A DNA stretch of 64,000 bases from Nothopassalora personata (taxonomy: Eukaryota > Ascomycota > Dothideomycetes > Mycosphaerellales > Mycosphaerellaceae): contig CM066291.1 of assembly GCA_033816765.1 (NCBI GenBank), positions 1,922,001-1,986,000 on the forward strand, in the 5' to 3' direction. The translations under genes were made by a program, and so were the position numbers. This document shows, piece by piece, positions 1-12,430 of the stretch; the first letter of the stretch is position 1; each line of letters opens with the position of its first letter. The notes beneath the pieces were generated by a model. That model saw only the letters and a program-made list of their open reading frames with translations. It did not search any database and was not told where the DNA came from.

Positions 1-579
1 AGGTGCGTGGACGAATGCCGGGACTGACATTTTGTAGCGTCGACGACGGAAGAACCAATCGTGGTGTTTGTCCTGGCGACTGACGTGTGCACATCCCCAG
101 ACACCTTGGATGGGAAGATACATTTGCTAAATGAGGTAAGTCATGATGCACCGGCTGCAGGATCTAGTCTCCACGCTCCAGCTCAATACAGGAAGTGGAT
201 AACACGAATAAGTGATATCTCTTAGCATAGGGCACGATACCTCCAATGGAATTTTTTCGGTGTTCAAGGATATATTTCGGCGTGAGAGTTATCACCGCTG
301 AGGCTTACCACATGGAGGAAGTGTTCATGGAAGTCTATCCGAGGTTTCGCACCGCTCTCACCTAAGCTTCGACACGTTATGGTATTGATTAGAAGGCTGA
401 TTCTTTGGTTGAATCATTCACTTGCTTAGGCTTATATATTGATTGGTTGAAGAACCGGTTCATGTGTCTATCTAAGGCTGTATGTGCTTAAAAAGAACAG
501 GTGTAAGTGAATGACTAATCTAGCCACGTGAATTAAGCTTAAGCTTTGAGCCTAAGCTTAATTGCGCTGGATCGTGACA
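1..579. other. Unmutated, possibly single-copy DNA; no confident gene
   Basis: This stretch retains normal CpA and TpG frequencies, unlike the DNA after 580. A 65-codon open frame runs from 28 to about 224 without an ATG and contains a GTAAGT at about 136, so it could be an exon remnant. I recognise no domain in it. The last bases (GTGACA at 574-579, followed by CACCCCCTTAG) would read on the minus strand as a polypurine tract followed by TGTCAC. That resembles the 3' LTR junction of elements E and F, so about 380-579 could be the LTR of a minus-strand gypsy element. No second copy is in the window to confirm this. Confidence 0.35.
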
Positions 580-1346
580 CACCCCCTTAGCTCGCGCAGC
601 TTATAGGTAGATAAGCTAATTTCTATGTAATCATATAATCTCGTAGGCTCGTACGCGCCTATAGGGCTCCCCTCCCCTTTACCTCTTATAACGTTAGTAC
701 TCTTATGTATGTTACTTTAGCTTTCTTTATAAGCTACTATAGTAGGCTACTAAGTTTACTATATTTAGGTAAGACTACGTGCCTAATCTTACCTCCTACT
801 ATTTTTACTAAATTCTTATATTATCGCTATATATAATTAACCTATATATTAGGTCGTAATTAATATAAGGTATTAGTAGGGTAGCTAAGGTAATTATAAG
901 GGGATTACGTAACGGGCTCGGGTTATGTAACATTAGTAAAGGGTTATATACCCGTACTGTCCTTAGTCGCTAACCGCGGACACTATATCTTTTAGTTAGG
1001 TTAGGTAAGGTATAAAGTACGGGACATTACTCTTATAGTAGTCCTATTATATAGATTACTTTAGTATATAACTACTCTACCTATAAAGACATAAGGCTTA
1101 TAGGTTTAAATTAAGGGGTTTATTCTATTCTATTCTATTATTTATTATCCGCTCTAATTATCAAACTTAATTACTATATCTATAGTAGCTAGTATATATA
1201 AGTCTAGGGTTATTCCTATTATATAACTAAGTACTTACTACTTATAGTAAGATAGATATTCTAGCTTACTATAGACTTTGTATTATATAGTATAAGGTAG
1301 TAGTTAGTATACTAGTAATACTAGGCTATACTATACGGGTTTGTCC
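580..1346. other. RIP-mutated, unassigned repeat DNA
   Basis: Very rich in TA, with almost no CA or TG dinucleotides and many TAG/CTA trinucleotides, the pattern of heavily RIP-mutated DNA. I could not read a retrotransposon protein in any frame. It may be the internal part of a minus-strand gypsy element whose LTR ends at 579, or a non-coding part of another repeat. Confidence 0.5.
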
Positions 1347-1750
1347 TATTATAAAATAATTCCTACGGACCCTAGAGTTATAGCTACTAAATGTACACGT
1401 AACTAATCCTACCTAAGCGCTTAGGCTCGGGGCAGTTAGACTACTTATACTTAGACTAATTAGACAACTCGTACTTAGACTAATTAGACTAATTATAGAG
1501 ATTAACGAATCTCCTTTATATTTAGTAACGTAAAGAAACCGTTATAGCTTCGGCGCGTTTACCTTACTATTTAGTATTACTATTTAGAATATACTATAAC
1601 CTAACCTCTACCTTACCGCTACTTAGTGTTTATAAGATAAGATAGCTACTACTTTACTACTCTCTCTTAACTTCCTATTAGCCCGAGAATAAACCCGATT
1701 AAGCTTATCTTCTTAACTTATAATATTATTAGGTTATACTAAACCTAATA
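1347..1750 (+). repeat. 5' LTR of A1 (404 bp)
   Basis: Begins TATTATAAAATAATTCC (mutated from TGTTACGGAATGATTCC as in A2) and ends CCTAATA (from CCTAACA). It is 404 bp, the same as the 5' LTR of A2. U3 contains tandem copies of a unit including GCTTAGACTAATTAGA, shared with A2's 5' LTR but not with A2's 3' LTR. Confidence 0.8.
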
Positions 1751-1859
1751 GCTTTAAACGCCCTCTACGATAGGAGACTAATAGAGTAACCGGGGAATAC
1801 CCGCCCCTATTAAAGTAAGTAGAGCCTAACGACCTTAGACCGTAAACGATACTATTAAT

Positions 1860-2430
1860 TAATATCTTAGCTACCTATATAGATAACGATGCCCTTAAGG
1901 TTAGTAAGCTAGAAGACTTCTATAGTAATAGAGATAAGTTCAATACTTAGGTCTCTTAGATAGATATATACTTCTTATTTAACTCTATAGCTAAGAAACT
2001 TAAGCCTATCTTTACTACTACCTTTTTAAGAGGACGAGTATAGTATTAGGTTAAACCCTTCCTTAGGACTTACCTAGATAGTAACGGTACCAATAATATA
2101 AATAGAATCTTTACGTCTTATAGTTACCTTAAGGGTATAATAAAGAGCGTCTTTAGTATCTCTAATAAGGCCGCTACTACTATATACGTTATCTAGTACC
2201 TAACCTAGAAGACATCTACCGCTAACTACGCTACTAATTCTAGGAATACGCCTAGCTTACCGATTTAGACGATAAAGCACTTTAGGTTATATATTAAAGA
2301 GGACTAAAGGAGTATATTAAGGATAAGTTAATAAGGGACGGTTAAAGGATTAATAACTTAGGATCCTTAGTTAAAATTATAATTAATCTTAATAATAAGC
2401 TCTACAAAAGAGCTATAGAACGACGATACG
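1860..2430 (+). pseudogene. gag fragment of A1
   Basis: RIP-broken gag of the Retrotrans_gag type. Read through the TAG codons, it shows the conserved core with a YFLFNS-like helix and an FLRGR motif, followed by W-KPFL. This part of gag forms the capsid fold. It lacks the zinc knuckle because H1 interrupts it at 2430. The same region is at 4180-4522 and 17802-18370 in A2. Confidence 0.7.
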
Positions 2431-2622
2431 TATAGGGGTAGCCCCTAGCTAACCCTTATATATAATATACGGCTATATCCGGCTTAGTAAGCTATACGTA
2501 ATACGTATACGTATACTAAGCGACGCGTATAGCGTCTATAGAAGAAGGTAAGTTTTAGTTTATCTACGATTAGAAGATCGTAGGCGTACTATATATTACG
2601 ATATCCCCTTATAGTCCTTATA
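2431..2622 (+). repeat. 5' LTR of H1
   Basis: Starts TATAGGGGTAGCC and ends CCTTATA. AAGTTTTAG inside the LTR (2550-2558) is the reverse complement of CTAAAACTT at 2626-2634, three bases past the LTR end. This is the expected self-priming pair. Confidence 0.7.
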
Positions 2623-2639
2623 GTTCTAAAACTTCCCCT

Positions 2640-3695
2640 CGTTATAATCTATATACGCTATAGAGCCCAATCGTAACGCGCGTAACGGCGAGTTACCTAC
2701 GCCCCCCCCCTAAGCCTAAGAGTATAGTAGTAGGCGCGTCGTATAGCCCTAGTTACGAGAAGAGAGGCCTTAAGGGCTACGATTAAAGAGTAGAAGATAT
2801 AGCGGGAGATTAAGCGGTTAGAGATCTTATACGCTATAAGTAGACTACCTCTAAAGTATATAGGAGGACTAGCTAGAGAAGATTACTTCCCTACTATACC
2901 CCCCGCCTCTACCTCTATAGCTACTAATAATAATATTATAGTACGAGGCGCGGCCGTAGCGTGTATAACTCGACCGCGTCTAAAAGAGCTAACGCCTTTT
3001 AAAGGAGATGTAATAAAGAAGGTAAGGGTATTCCTTAGGGAGCTCTTACTTATCTTTGCCCTCTTAGGTACTATATATAAGACGGACGAGTTAAAGGTCT
3101 TATATGGGGTCATATACCTTAGTAGAGAGGTAAGTAAGCGATAGTACGCTAACTATAGCGTCTTTAACCTCGTAGGGTATACCTACTAGGACTTTAAGGA
3201 GTTCTATTAAAATCTATACGGCTGTTGCGGTTGGGCCTTGTCCCTCGTCACGTGGGTGGCCTAGGAAGTGTCGATCCTCGATATGTCTCTAAAGTAGTGT
3301 GAACGAGAGTTCACTACAAGGTTGCAACTTAACACAAGAGTGTTGATTTGAGTTGAGCACGAGGCTCCTATCTACTCGTAAAGAAGCGTCGTCTATATAG
3401 TGCCATGTCTTAGCGTAACTGATCAGACTGAGCAGACTGATCACTGAGCAGACTGATCACTGAGCAGACTGAGCGAACTGATCACTGAGCTGATCAGTCT
3501 GAGCGAAGTCGACCTGCTCAGTTTCGGTCCTTCCCGAAGAATGAGTGGCTGTGGGTTCTTCCTGAACCGAACCGTAACAACGGCGATCCTATAAATTACG
3601 TACTTAATGTTATATTAGAGTACGAGGTTACAAAATAGAACGATAACTAGATAGTATAATAGTTTACGACTAAGTTAGATATTATAGAGGACTAG
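2640..3695 (+). pseudogene. gag fragment of H1, split by a solo LTR
   Basis: Damaged N-terminal gag region, homologous to 22340-22960 of H2. Stops (TAG/TAA) occur throughout. The gene is interrupted exactly between CTATACGG(C) and CGATCC by the solo LTR at 3223-3579, and continues from about 3585 to 3695, where A2 begins. Confidence 0.6.
3223..3579 (-). repeat. Solo LTR, D type, minus orientation (357 bp)
   Basis: On the minus strand it begins TGTTACGG and ends CAACCGCAACA, and over its 3' half it matches the LTRs of element D (44416-44750). It has a 5-bp target-site duplication ACGGC (3218-3222 and 3580-3584). It is not RIP mutated although it sits in mutated DNA. Its U3 is filled with overlapping CTGATCAG/CTGAGCAGA units (about 3418-3510) found in no other copy here. 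Confidence 0.92.
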
Positions 3696-4099
3696 TGTTA
3701 CGGAATGATTCCTATAGACCCTAGAATTATAATAACGAGACGAGCACGTAACTTATCCTACCTAAGCGCTTAGACTTAGAGCAATTAGACTACTTATGCT
3801 TAGACTAATTAGACCGCTTATGCTTAGACTAATTAGACTAATTACCGAGATCTACGAATCTCCTTTATATTTAGGAACGCTAAGAATCCCTTATGGTTTC
3901 GATACGCTTAACTTACTGTTTAATATTACTGTTTAGAATACACTATAACCTAACCTCTACCTTACTGCTACTTAGTCTTTATAAGATAAGACAGCTACTG
4001 CTTTATTACTTTCCCTCGACTTCCTATTGACCCGAGAATAAACCCGATTAAGCTTATCTTCTTAACTTGTAATATTATTAGGTTATACTAAACCTAATA
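3696..4099 (+). repeat. 5' LTR of A2 (404 bp)
   Basis: Begins TGTTACGGAATG and ends CCTAATA. U3 carries the TTAGACTAATTAGA tandem units as in A1. A 7-nt complementarity between LTR CGCTTAA (3905-3911) and TTAAGCG just inside the element is a weak candidate for self-priming. Confidence 0.85.
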
Positions 4100-4732
4100 G
4101 CTTTAAGCGCCCTCTATAATAGGAGACCGATAGAGTAAACGGGGAACACCCGCCCCTAGTAAAGTAAGTAGAGCCCGACGACCTTAGACCGCGAACGATG
4201 CTATTAATGCCTTAGCTACTTATATAGGTAACGATACCCTTAAGGTTAGTAAGCTAGAATACTACTATAGCGACCGAGACAAGTTTAACACTTAGGTCTC
4301 TTAGATAGATATGTACTTTTTATTTAACTCTATGCCTAAGAACCTTAAGCCTATCTTTACTACTACCTTCTTAAGAGGACGAGCATAGCATTAGGTTAAA
4401 CTATTCCTTAGGAAATACCTAGACAGTAACGGAGAAGATAATGCCAACGGAATCTTTAGGTTATATAACTATCTTAAGCATACTATAAAGAGCGTCTTTA
4501 GTGTCTCTAATAAGATTGCTACTATTAAGTTAAGACCTTATAGGATACGTAGTTAGTAGCGGAGTAGAGTAAGAGATTAATCTTTAACTAGCTAATAGCT
4601 ATAGGGCATGTAGCAATATATTAGGAACCAATGCGTTAATTGTGTTAGATGTCTATCTAAGCTAAAGGGGAGAGAAGGTGTCTTCCGATAAGCTAAGTTA
4701 TCGTAGATGCCTTAGGCTATTAGATCATAACC

Positions 4733-4893
4733 TATAACGGCCTATGGCCGCACGACGAGTGAACTTGGCGCGTCACGTGACCGGGCCCGGGCCGACCCGC
4801 GTGCCTCGGCTTATATATCTACTTCGCGCACCTCGCGCTCCTCTTAGATACCTTGTCTAATAACTTCGTACTACCTAAGTAGGTGCCCTTATA
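4733..4893 (+). repeat. 5' LTR of gypsy C (161 bp)
   Basis: TATAACGGCC to CCCTTATA, mutated from TG...CA ends. GTCTAATAA (4855-4863) is complementary, apart from one C-to-T change, to TTGTTAGAC at 4896-4904 just past the LTR. This matches the self-priming arrangement in E. Confidence 0.92.
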
Positions 4894-5195
4894 CTTTGTT
4901 AGACCTTTCTTTTCCGTAGATAAGCTACGAAGGATCTACGAAGGGTAGATTAAGTCCGATAAACGCGATAAGCGCGTTAAGCCTACCGATAGTACGACTC
5001 TAAGAAAAAGTGCAATAGATAAACGCACTTAAGTTAAGTTACTAAGTACGACGACCTATCGTGCTTAAGTTAAGTTAACCCTAAGTTAATAAGTTAATAA
5101 GATAGTACGCGGTAACGGCGGCCGCTAGTTACTACTAGCGCTACGACTAGCGGTCTAACGCGAGTCGGTGCTCAACACATAGACTTAAGGTCGCA

Positions 5196-7330
5196 ATGCG
5201 ACGTAAGAACAAGAATAAGAACGCCTTTAGTAAAAGATAATTAACCTCGGTAAACCAGTTACCGAACTATAGGCGTACCTTAACCTAAGCGACTTCCTAC
5301 ACGACGACGAGATTATCGAGGAGGAGGGTAAGGAGGCTATAGTAGTAGTAGACTACATAGACGACGTAGTAATAGATAAAGGTAAAGAGGGAAATAAAGA
5401 GGTATAAGTCGCGAAGACCTATCGAGTAACACTTAAGTCGCTAACCTAACTCGATATCGCTACTTTCGAGAAGTTGTACGGTAGCGACGTGTCTACACCT
5501 CCCGCAATCCACTTTATCCTACGCCGTAGCGAAGAGAAGTACCGCAACGTCTCTAAACTCGCCGAGCTATTATATAAGAGCTATTACGAGAATTAAGAGT
5601 ATAGAGATAAGTTATAGAAGGAGCTTAACGATACGAAGAAGTAAGTAGTAGATCTAGATAAGCTACTTAAGACGTTAAACGCTTAGTAAAACGACCTCCG
5701 TAAGGACTTAGCTAAGGTCGTAGTAGAACGCGACACTACTATTAATAACCTTAACCTAGTTACCTAAGTACGCGATACGGCGTCGTTAGAGCGTAATATA
5801 GCCGTTATAGAACGTAACACCGCCGTTACTAAACGCAACTCTACTACTTAAGATCTTAGTGCTACTTAGATCGAGCTAGCTGCCCTTAAAGCACTACTAG
5901 TCCCTATAGACGCTAAGAAGTCCTATGCATAGGCGAAGTAAGCTATAATCTAGGTTAAGGAACGCGAAGCCCGCATTAAAGAACTTTAGCGCGAAGTAGA
6001 TAACTACGAGGAGGTAGTTACCAATTACGAGTATAACCTCTAAGCCCTACGTAACGCATACGCTAAGGAACTCGAAGCTACTAAACAGCGCGGCCGTACC
6101 GAAGAGAGAGGCAAGGACCGCCGATCTTCACTATTAAGATCCATCTTACGCCGCCGCGTAGGACGAGAGCTATCGCCTCCTAAGGACAAGGATCGGGCTA
6201 GTAGGTAGCCTAGCGGAGGAGACTTATCCGATAAGTTAAGTAAAGAGGTTATTAAGAAGGACAGGGCTAGTAAGTAGCGTAAGAGTAGGAAGCCGAGATA
6301 TAATCCGGACAGTAGTAATAGTAGTAGTAGCGACGAGTCCTCCGAGGACGGCCGCCGTACTCGCCGCCGCAAGTCTAAGAAGACTAAGATCGACTTTAAC
6401 GACATCCTAGACATCGACGAGTTACTCGATCGCCTATAGAAGATAGACCGAAGCGTAGATAGCCCTAAGTAGAAGTTCTAAGGCGACCTTAGTAAGGAAG
6501 GCGACCTAAAGGGACTATTACTCGAGAAGTAGCTTAGCGTACTAGAGACTAAGCTCGCCGCTACTAGCTTCCGCGATAAGGACGCTATACTTAAATTTAT
6601 ACTGGATTATACCGATAGAGGTACCTAGGCGTTACTTAACCCGAAGGTTCCGTCTATCGTAGGTATTATAAGTAGGAGCGAGCGCCTATACTTATTGGTT
6701 AATAAGACAATAAAGTCCCTAATCGAGTAGTACGGCGATCGTAACCTAGTCGGCCGGGCTCGCGATTACATGTTAGTACTAAAGCAGCTAGAAGAGAGCT
6801 CTAAGGACTCCTTTGCCGAGCTCTACCGTAAGTAGCGCCGCTATACTAACCTTATACGCATGTCCGGCGAAGACGCTATAGACAATCTTATACGTAAACT
6901 TAACTATCGCTATCTAATCCGCTATTAGTAAGCTAACCCTAAGACCCTTACCGACGTAGTCGACGCCCTATTTAAGGCTAAGGAGGATTTTAAGATCGCC
7001 GAGACTCTTTACCTAAAGAAGAAGCCTTCGGCTAAGAAGGACGATAAGGATAAGGATAAGGACAAGTCTAACGGTACTCTACTAACCGGCGGCTCTAGTA
7101 GCGGATCGAAGCGTAAGGTCGACCGCCTCCTATAGGATACCCGCCTAGCTAAATTTAAGAACCTCCTACTCCTCGATAACGCCGAGACCGAGCGCTACAT
7201 AAAGGAGCGGTTATGTAAGAAGTGCCGTAAGCTAGGTTATAAGCTAACCGATAAGGAGTGTAAGCTCTAGGCCTACTAGATGCTACCGCGCCCGACCTAG
7301 TCGGAAAAAGCATAGTCTACTCGTTAAGCG
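5196..7330 (+). pseudogene. gag of gypsy C (dead)
   Basis: Starts at about 5196 (ATGCGACG). An acidic N-terminal part is followed by a Lys/Arg-rich linker (about 6060-6420), the capsid core (about 6580-7000) and a zinc knuckle at 7216-7262. The knuckle reads C-x2-C-x4-Y-x6-C, with Tyr where E and F have His. The same unusual C-x2-C-x4-H-x6-C spacing in E and F supports this assignment. TAG codons are frequent. Confidence 0.75.
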
Positions 7331-7356
7331 TAACAACTAGTAGATTAGATACGAAC

Positions 7357-10300
7357 ATGTTAACGGGACATAAGGCTCTAGGAATTGACCTTAGGATATT
7401 ATCCTATTCCTTACGAATAGTGCACGTAGAACACAATCCCGTTATTAGTTTATACCTAGTAGTACTATATAAGGCAAATGGAAAGAATGTATTCTCGTTT
7501 CTTAATATCGGAGCAAACTCTACCTACGTTAACATCGTATATACGCAAAAGAATAATTTACTACTTACTAAGCTAGATAGCCTATTAGTACTAGGCCTAG
7601 CTAATATATCTACGGCGAAGGAACTAATTAAATACCGGACTGAGTTTACCCTAGATATCGACGGCCATACTAAAGAGATTATAGGCTAGCTAACTAACCT
7701 TAAGTACGATATCGTACTAGGACGACCTTAGCACGACAAGTACTAGCTAGGACTATACTACGAGTCCGGTACTATAACCTTAGACTCGGAACATTGTAGG
7801 GAACACTACCTCGAACACGACGGACTAGCTTAGGTTTAGTCTATTAACGACTAGAACTAAGCCCCTATCCTTACACGATAGGTACACGAGGAACTCCTTA
7901 CTACCTACCAATTAGCTTCGGTAGAAGAAGATAATAAAGGAGACCTTACGTAGTAGCATACCCGATTACTACTTCCGGCTAATAGAGAACTAACCATTAA
8001 GCGTATAACTTCTTGCGGACCTAGACTCGTGCGCCGAGCTACGAAGCGACGCAAGGAAAAGGAAGCTAAAGTAGCCGCCGCCGAAGCTACAGTAGAGGAA
8101 GCGGGAGACAGGCCTAAGAAGCCTATCGACCTTAAGGAAGTTAATACGGACTACTTTATACGACTCGCTAAGTAGAAGGGCGCACAAGTCTACTTAATGT
8201 ACGTATATAACCCGAAGGTAGAGTAGTAGCGATCGGGCGACTCGCTAGCCGTATACGCTATAACCGCGCATAACATAAGGCTAGTCGTAGGCGGTAACTG
8301 TAAGATGCTCTTAGACGATAAGACTATCTAGCGGCTCGACGTACAAGTAGCCGCCTTTATGCTAGTATATAACCGAACCGCGCTATTACTTCGATTATGT
8401 AAGATGTATACTAAATTAGACGTAGCAAAGTTTATAAAGATTAACAACGAATAGATTAATCTAAAAGACTATCTACTACCTACCTATTACGAGTATGTAG
8501 ACTGCTTCTCTAAGAAGGCGTCCGAGGAGCTACTACCTTATCGACCTAGTATCGACTATAAAATTAAGCTTAAGCTAGGAGCCGTGCCGCCGTTTAAGAG
8601 ACCGTACCGCATGTCTAAATAGAAAGACGAGGTCATTAAGCACTGGACCGATGAGTAGCTCGCGTAAGGTAAGATCTAGAGGAATAAAGGACGTGCGGAT
8701 ACAGCATCTCCCGTCCTTATCGTAAAGAAGCCCGGAGGTAGGCTAAGGGTATGCGTGGACTATAGGGCACTTAACGCTCTTACTATTAAGTTAAGATACC
8801 CTATCCCGTTAATACAAGACACTCTAAACCGTATTACGGGCAAGAAGTAGTTTACTAAGCTAGACGTAATCGTAGCCTTTAACCGTATACGTATTACTAA
8901 GGGACACGAATAGATAACTACCTTTACTACCCGATACGGGCAGTTCGAGTGCCTCGTAATGCCCTTCGGATTATGTAACGCGCTAGGAACGTTCTAAGTA
9001 TACGTAAATAACACATTAAGAGAGTTCTTAGACGACTTCGCCTTAGTATACTTAGACGACATCCTAATCTTTAGCGATACGCTTAAAGAGCACATCGAGC
9101 ACGTTAAGAAAGTACTCGGTAGATGTAGGGATACTAGGTTATAACTAGACATTAAGAAATGCGAGTTCTATACCTAATCTACTAAATACCTTAGCCTTAT
9201 CATCGGTAAGGATGGAATCTCTATGTACCTAGAGAAAGTTAGAGCAGTGTAGGAGTGGGAGACTCCTCGTAACGTGACCGACGTGTTAGCATTTGACGGC
9301 TTCGCTAGGTTCTACCGGCAATTCATTAAGAACTACAGTAAGATAACGTTACCACTTACCCGTCTTACTAAGAAAGACGTACCATAGCAATAGACGCTAG
9401 AGTGTTAAGTAGCGTTCGACGGGCTTAAGAAAGCATTTACGGACGTAGAAGGAGAGATACTAGCAGTTTTTTAGTATAGACTAGAGACGGTTCTCGAGAC
9501 CGACGCTTTAGATTTCGTTACCGTAGTAGTACTCTCCTAGCGTCACAATGGCATCTTAAGACCGGTAGCCTACCTATCGAAGAAGATGTCGCCCTAAGAG
9601 TACAACTACGATATCTACGATAAGAAGCTCCTAGCTATAGTTAAGGCCTTCGAGGAATGGCGGCTAGAGTTAGTAGCGGGCGACATTAATTGCGTAGACA
9701 GCGATTGCGAGAACTTCCTCGCTAACCTAAGCGGTAAACCGGTGCTAGTCTACTTAGATTATAAGAACCTCGAGTACTTTATAATAACGAAGGAGCTTAA
9801 TAGACGCTAAGTACGGTAGGTAGAGTTCCTATTACAGTTCCACTTTAAGATTATCTATCGACTAGGTGTCTAAGGAGGCAAACCCGACAGCCTTACACGG
9901 CGCTCGTAAAATGTAATACGTAAGGGAGAGGGAGAGAACGACCTACGGCACACTTAGTAAAACCGAGTGCTCCTACGGCCCGAACTCTTTATACTAAAGC
10001 TATTAGCTAGATGAGTTCTTCATCTCGTAGCGTCCGAAGTAACAGGTGTCGTAGACGAAGACCTGTAACGCGACATCCGCAAATTGTATAAATAATAAGA
10101 GCTATAAGAGGTACTATAGTAGCTAGTAGCCGGAGACAAGGTTAAAATGCTCTATCGTTATAAGATTAACCCGAAACTAGCTATATCTATCGAAGGTATA
10201 ATCTACGTTAAGAATAGAGAAGGAGGCTACAGCCTATACGTCCTAGAGCCACCGGAGGATAACGAAGAGAATATAGTCTACGTACGGATTGTGAAGCATT

Positions 10301-12342
10301 TCTACGACGCTCCCGTAGTAGGCTATCTAGGTAAGACTAAGACTAACACCTTACTAAAGCGCTACTATATCTAGCTAGGCATAACCCGCTTTATCCACGA
10401 GTTCTATAAAGGATGCACGACTTGTACGAATGTAAACCCGGTATAGGATGCCGAACACGGGTTACTAGCCCCGTTACTAGTACTATTCGACACATAGGAT
10501 AACATCGCGATAGACTTCGTAGTCGAACTACCCGAAGGCTACTATAGTACCGATAGACAAAAGTATAAGAACATTCTTACGGTAACGGATCGCCTAGATA
10601 AGGAGCGGCATCTAATCCCAGTCTTAAATATAACCGCGGAGTACATTGCGTTCATCTACCTTAAGCACGTGTTTAGCCGCTATAGTCTACTAAAGTCGAT
10701 CGTTATAGATAGAGGACCCTAATGGCTTTCCGTATTCTAGAAGCGACTCTACTAATTACTAGGTATTAAGCGTAAGCTATCGATAGGCTATTACCCTTAG
10801 ACTAATAGATAGAGCGAGATTACGAATAAGGGAATAGAGAAGTACCTACGCACGTATATTAACTACGCATAGGATAACTAGCCCGACTAGCTACCATTAG
10901 TAGAGTTCACTACTAACGACTACGTCTTAGAGACAACCGGTTTCTCCCTATTTATAGTAACAATTAGTAAGAACCCGAGATACTCTAATGTAGAAGTTAT
11001 GCTACCGCTAGAGCTTATGCTACATAAGTAGCGTCTAGATGCGGAATTAGTAACCGCTTTCGGGACTCGTATAAACGAGATAAGAGCCGCGTTACGCGAC
11101 GCTATGTAGATAGCATAAGATACGTAAGCCGAATACGCTAACCGGCGTAGGACTATAGCGCTAGTATACTAACTAGGCGACATAGTGTACATTAGTACTA
11201 AGAACTAGCACACTACGCGACTATCTAAGAAGCTAGACTATAAGTACGTAGGACCCTATCCTATTAAGGAAGTACTACTACGCGACACGTACCGAGTCGC
11301 GTTACTAGACTCCTTAAGTAATCTATACGACGGTTTCTACGCTAATTACCTACGGCTAGGTTATAATCTAGTTATAGGGCAAGTCGTCCCTCCACCTCCG
11401 CTAATTAAGGTAGAAAACGAAGATAGATCGCACTAGGAGTAGTATGTAGAGAAAGTCGTAGATTCGTATAGGTCCCTACCGCCCGATCGAGTACTAGTTA
11501 GAGGAAAGATCCCGATATATAAGTACTGCGTAAAGTGGGTAGGTAACAATAAGCTAACTTAGGAGCCCGTAGAGACTATGATTATAACAGTAGCCGCCTC
11601 TATCGCTAACTTCTATTATAACTACCCTACGGCCCCTAGACTAGCCGGCTTTACACTACCGCTAGGATAGATAGCTAATAAGGAAGCACTATCTAATGAC
11701 GCGGGCGTAAACCTTAGCGCTACGATGATTACGTCTAACCTAGTAACTATAGGAGGGCTACGTAAGTATATTCTCTCGTAGGGGCCTATAGTACTTATAG
11801 TAGAAGATAACGGCTCGCATAAAGATAATAACCCGCTAGGCATAGCGCCTACGAAGGTAACCGATAACTAGTAAGGTACGAGCGACACACGAAATAGACA
11901 TTATACTTCCCTTAATACGGTAACTACGAAGGTACTACTAACTTAAGTTAGTATCGGACCCCGTAGCTCTTTAGTAACCTAAGTAATAGCCGATGTAACG
12001 GACTCTCTTACGGAGTTCGCTTACCGTTGTAGCTAGCGCAACATATCCTATATAGGCTAAGTTAGCTACCGAGATAGAGCGACGGAAGCGTAGAGCGCGG
12101 GCCTAGATAACGATACGACAAATAATGAGACTAATATGGAGGATAACGAAGCATTTACACATGCTTATAGCAGGTTAATAAATAATACGGTGCACCGGAG
12201 TAACCGTTTTAAAAGGGGGGGGGGTAGTGTAACGGCCTATAGCCGTACGACGAGTGAACGTAGCGCGTTACGTAACCGGGCCCGGGCCGACCCGCGTGCC
12301 TTGGCTTGTATATCTACTTCGCGCACCTCGCGCTCCTCTTAG
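7357..12342 (+). pseudogene. pol of gypsy C (protease, RT, RNase H, integrase, chromodomain)
   Basis: The protease is near 7510-7530 (NIGANS from DTGANS) with a YDIVLGRPW motif at about 7706. RT follows at about 8690-9300, with [18 protein letters not shown] and YLDD at about 9049-9060. RNase H lies at 9480-9850. The integrase zinc region ends in CTTC near 10415. The integrase D,D,E acidic residues are visible near 10512, 10710 and 10818. The chromodomain is at about 11470-11620. The reading frame continues through the polypurine tract into the 3' LTR, as in E and F. Multiple stops; non-functional. Confidence 0.88.
12211..12227 (+). promoter_or_regulatory. Polypurine tract of gypsy C
   Basis: AAAAGGGGGGGGGGTAG immediately before the 3' LTR. 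It is the usual plus-strand primer site in reverse transcription. Confidence 0.85.
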
Positions 12343-12388
12343 ATACCTTGTCTAATAACTTCGTACTACCTAAGTAGGTGCCCTTATA
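12228..12388 (+). repeat. 3' LTR of gypsy C (161 bp)
   Basis: TGTAACGGCC to CCCTTATA, same length as the 5' copy with scattered transitions. Followed by TAACC target-site duplication. Confidence 0.93.
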
Positions 12389-12430
12389 TAACCTAACTAT
12401 TAGCTCCCCTTAAGATGCTACATCTTAATA

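Larger units (their letters stand above)
1347..2430 (+). mobile_element. Truncated gypsy element A1 (5' LTR and start of gag)
   Basis: The 5' end of a Ty3/gypsy element of family A. The LTR is followed by a mutated gag, which stops at 2430 where the LTR of element H1 begins. The same LTR and gag order recurs at 3696-4522 in A2, and A2's gag continues past the point where A1 breaks, so A1 was cut by the H1 insertion. The right half of A1 is not in the window. RIP mutated; no intact coding capacity. Confidence 0.8.
2431..3695 (+). mobile_element. Truncated gypsy element H1 (5' LTR and start of gag)
   Basis: 5' end of an H-family gypsy element inserted into the gag of A1; the left target site reads ATACG (2426-2430). 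The LTR 2431-2622 is related to those of H2 and I. The internal part matches 22340-22960 of H2 base for base over long runs apart from transitions. Solo LTR 3223-3579 interrupts it. It ends at 3695 where the LTR of A2 starts, and its remainder does not reappear after A2. Confidence 0.75.
4733..12388 (+). mobile_element. Gypsy element C, full length, RIP mutated
   Basis: A 7656-bp Ty3/gypsy chromovirus with 161-bp LTRs, gag, pol and chromodomain, in the left LTR of copia-1. Target-site duplication TAACC. The coding order and the shared LTR motif CTCGCGCTCCTCTT relate it to intact element E. CpA/TpG is almost fully lost while CpG remains. Confidence 0.93.
4523..12430 (-). repeat. Left (3') LTR of copia-1, split by gypsy C
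   Basis: Bases 4523-4732 and 12394-12430 together make 247 bp, exactly the length of the other three copia LTRs. The break carries the TAACC target-site duplication of gypsy C (4728-4732 and 12389-12393). Confidence 0.93.

Noticed and set aside
6040..6414. 124-codon minus-strand frame opposite C gag linker
   Set aside because: Leu/Ser/Arg low complexity, antisense to the Lys/Arg-rich gag linker; no homologue in E or F.
7290..7340. Frameshift heptamer in old element C
   Set aside because: GGAAAAAG is present near the gag end, but no exact in-phase X XXY YYZ can be read after RIP.
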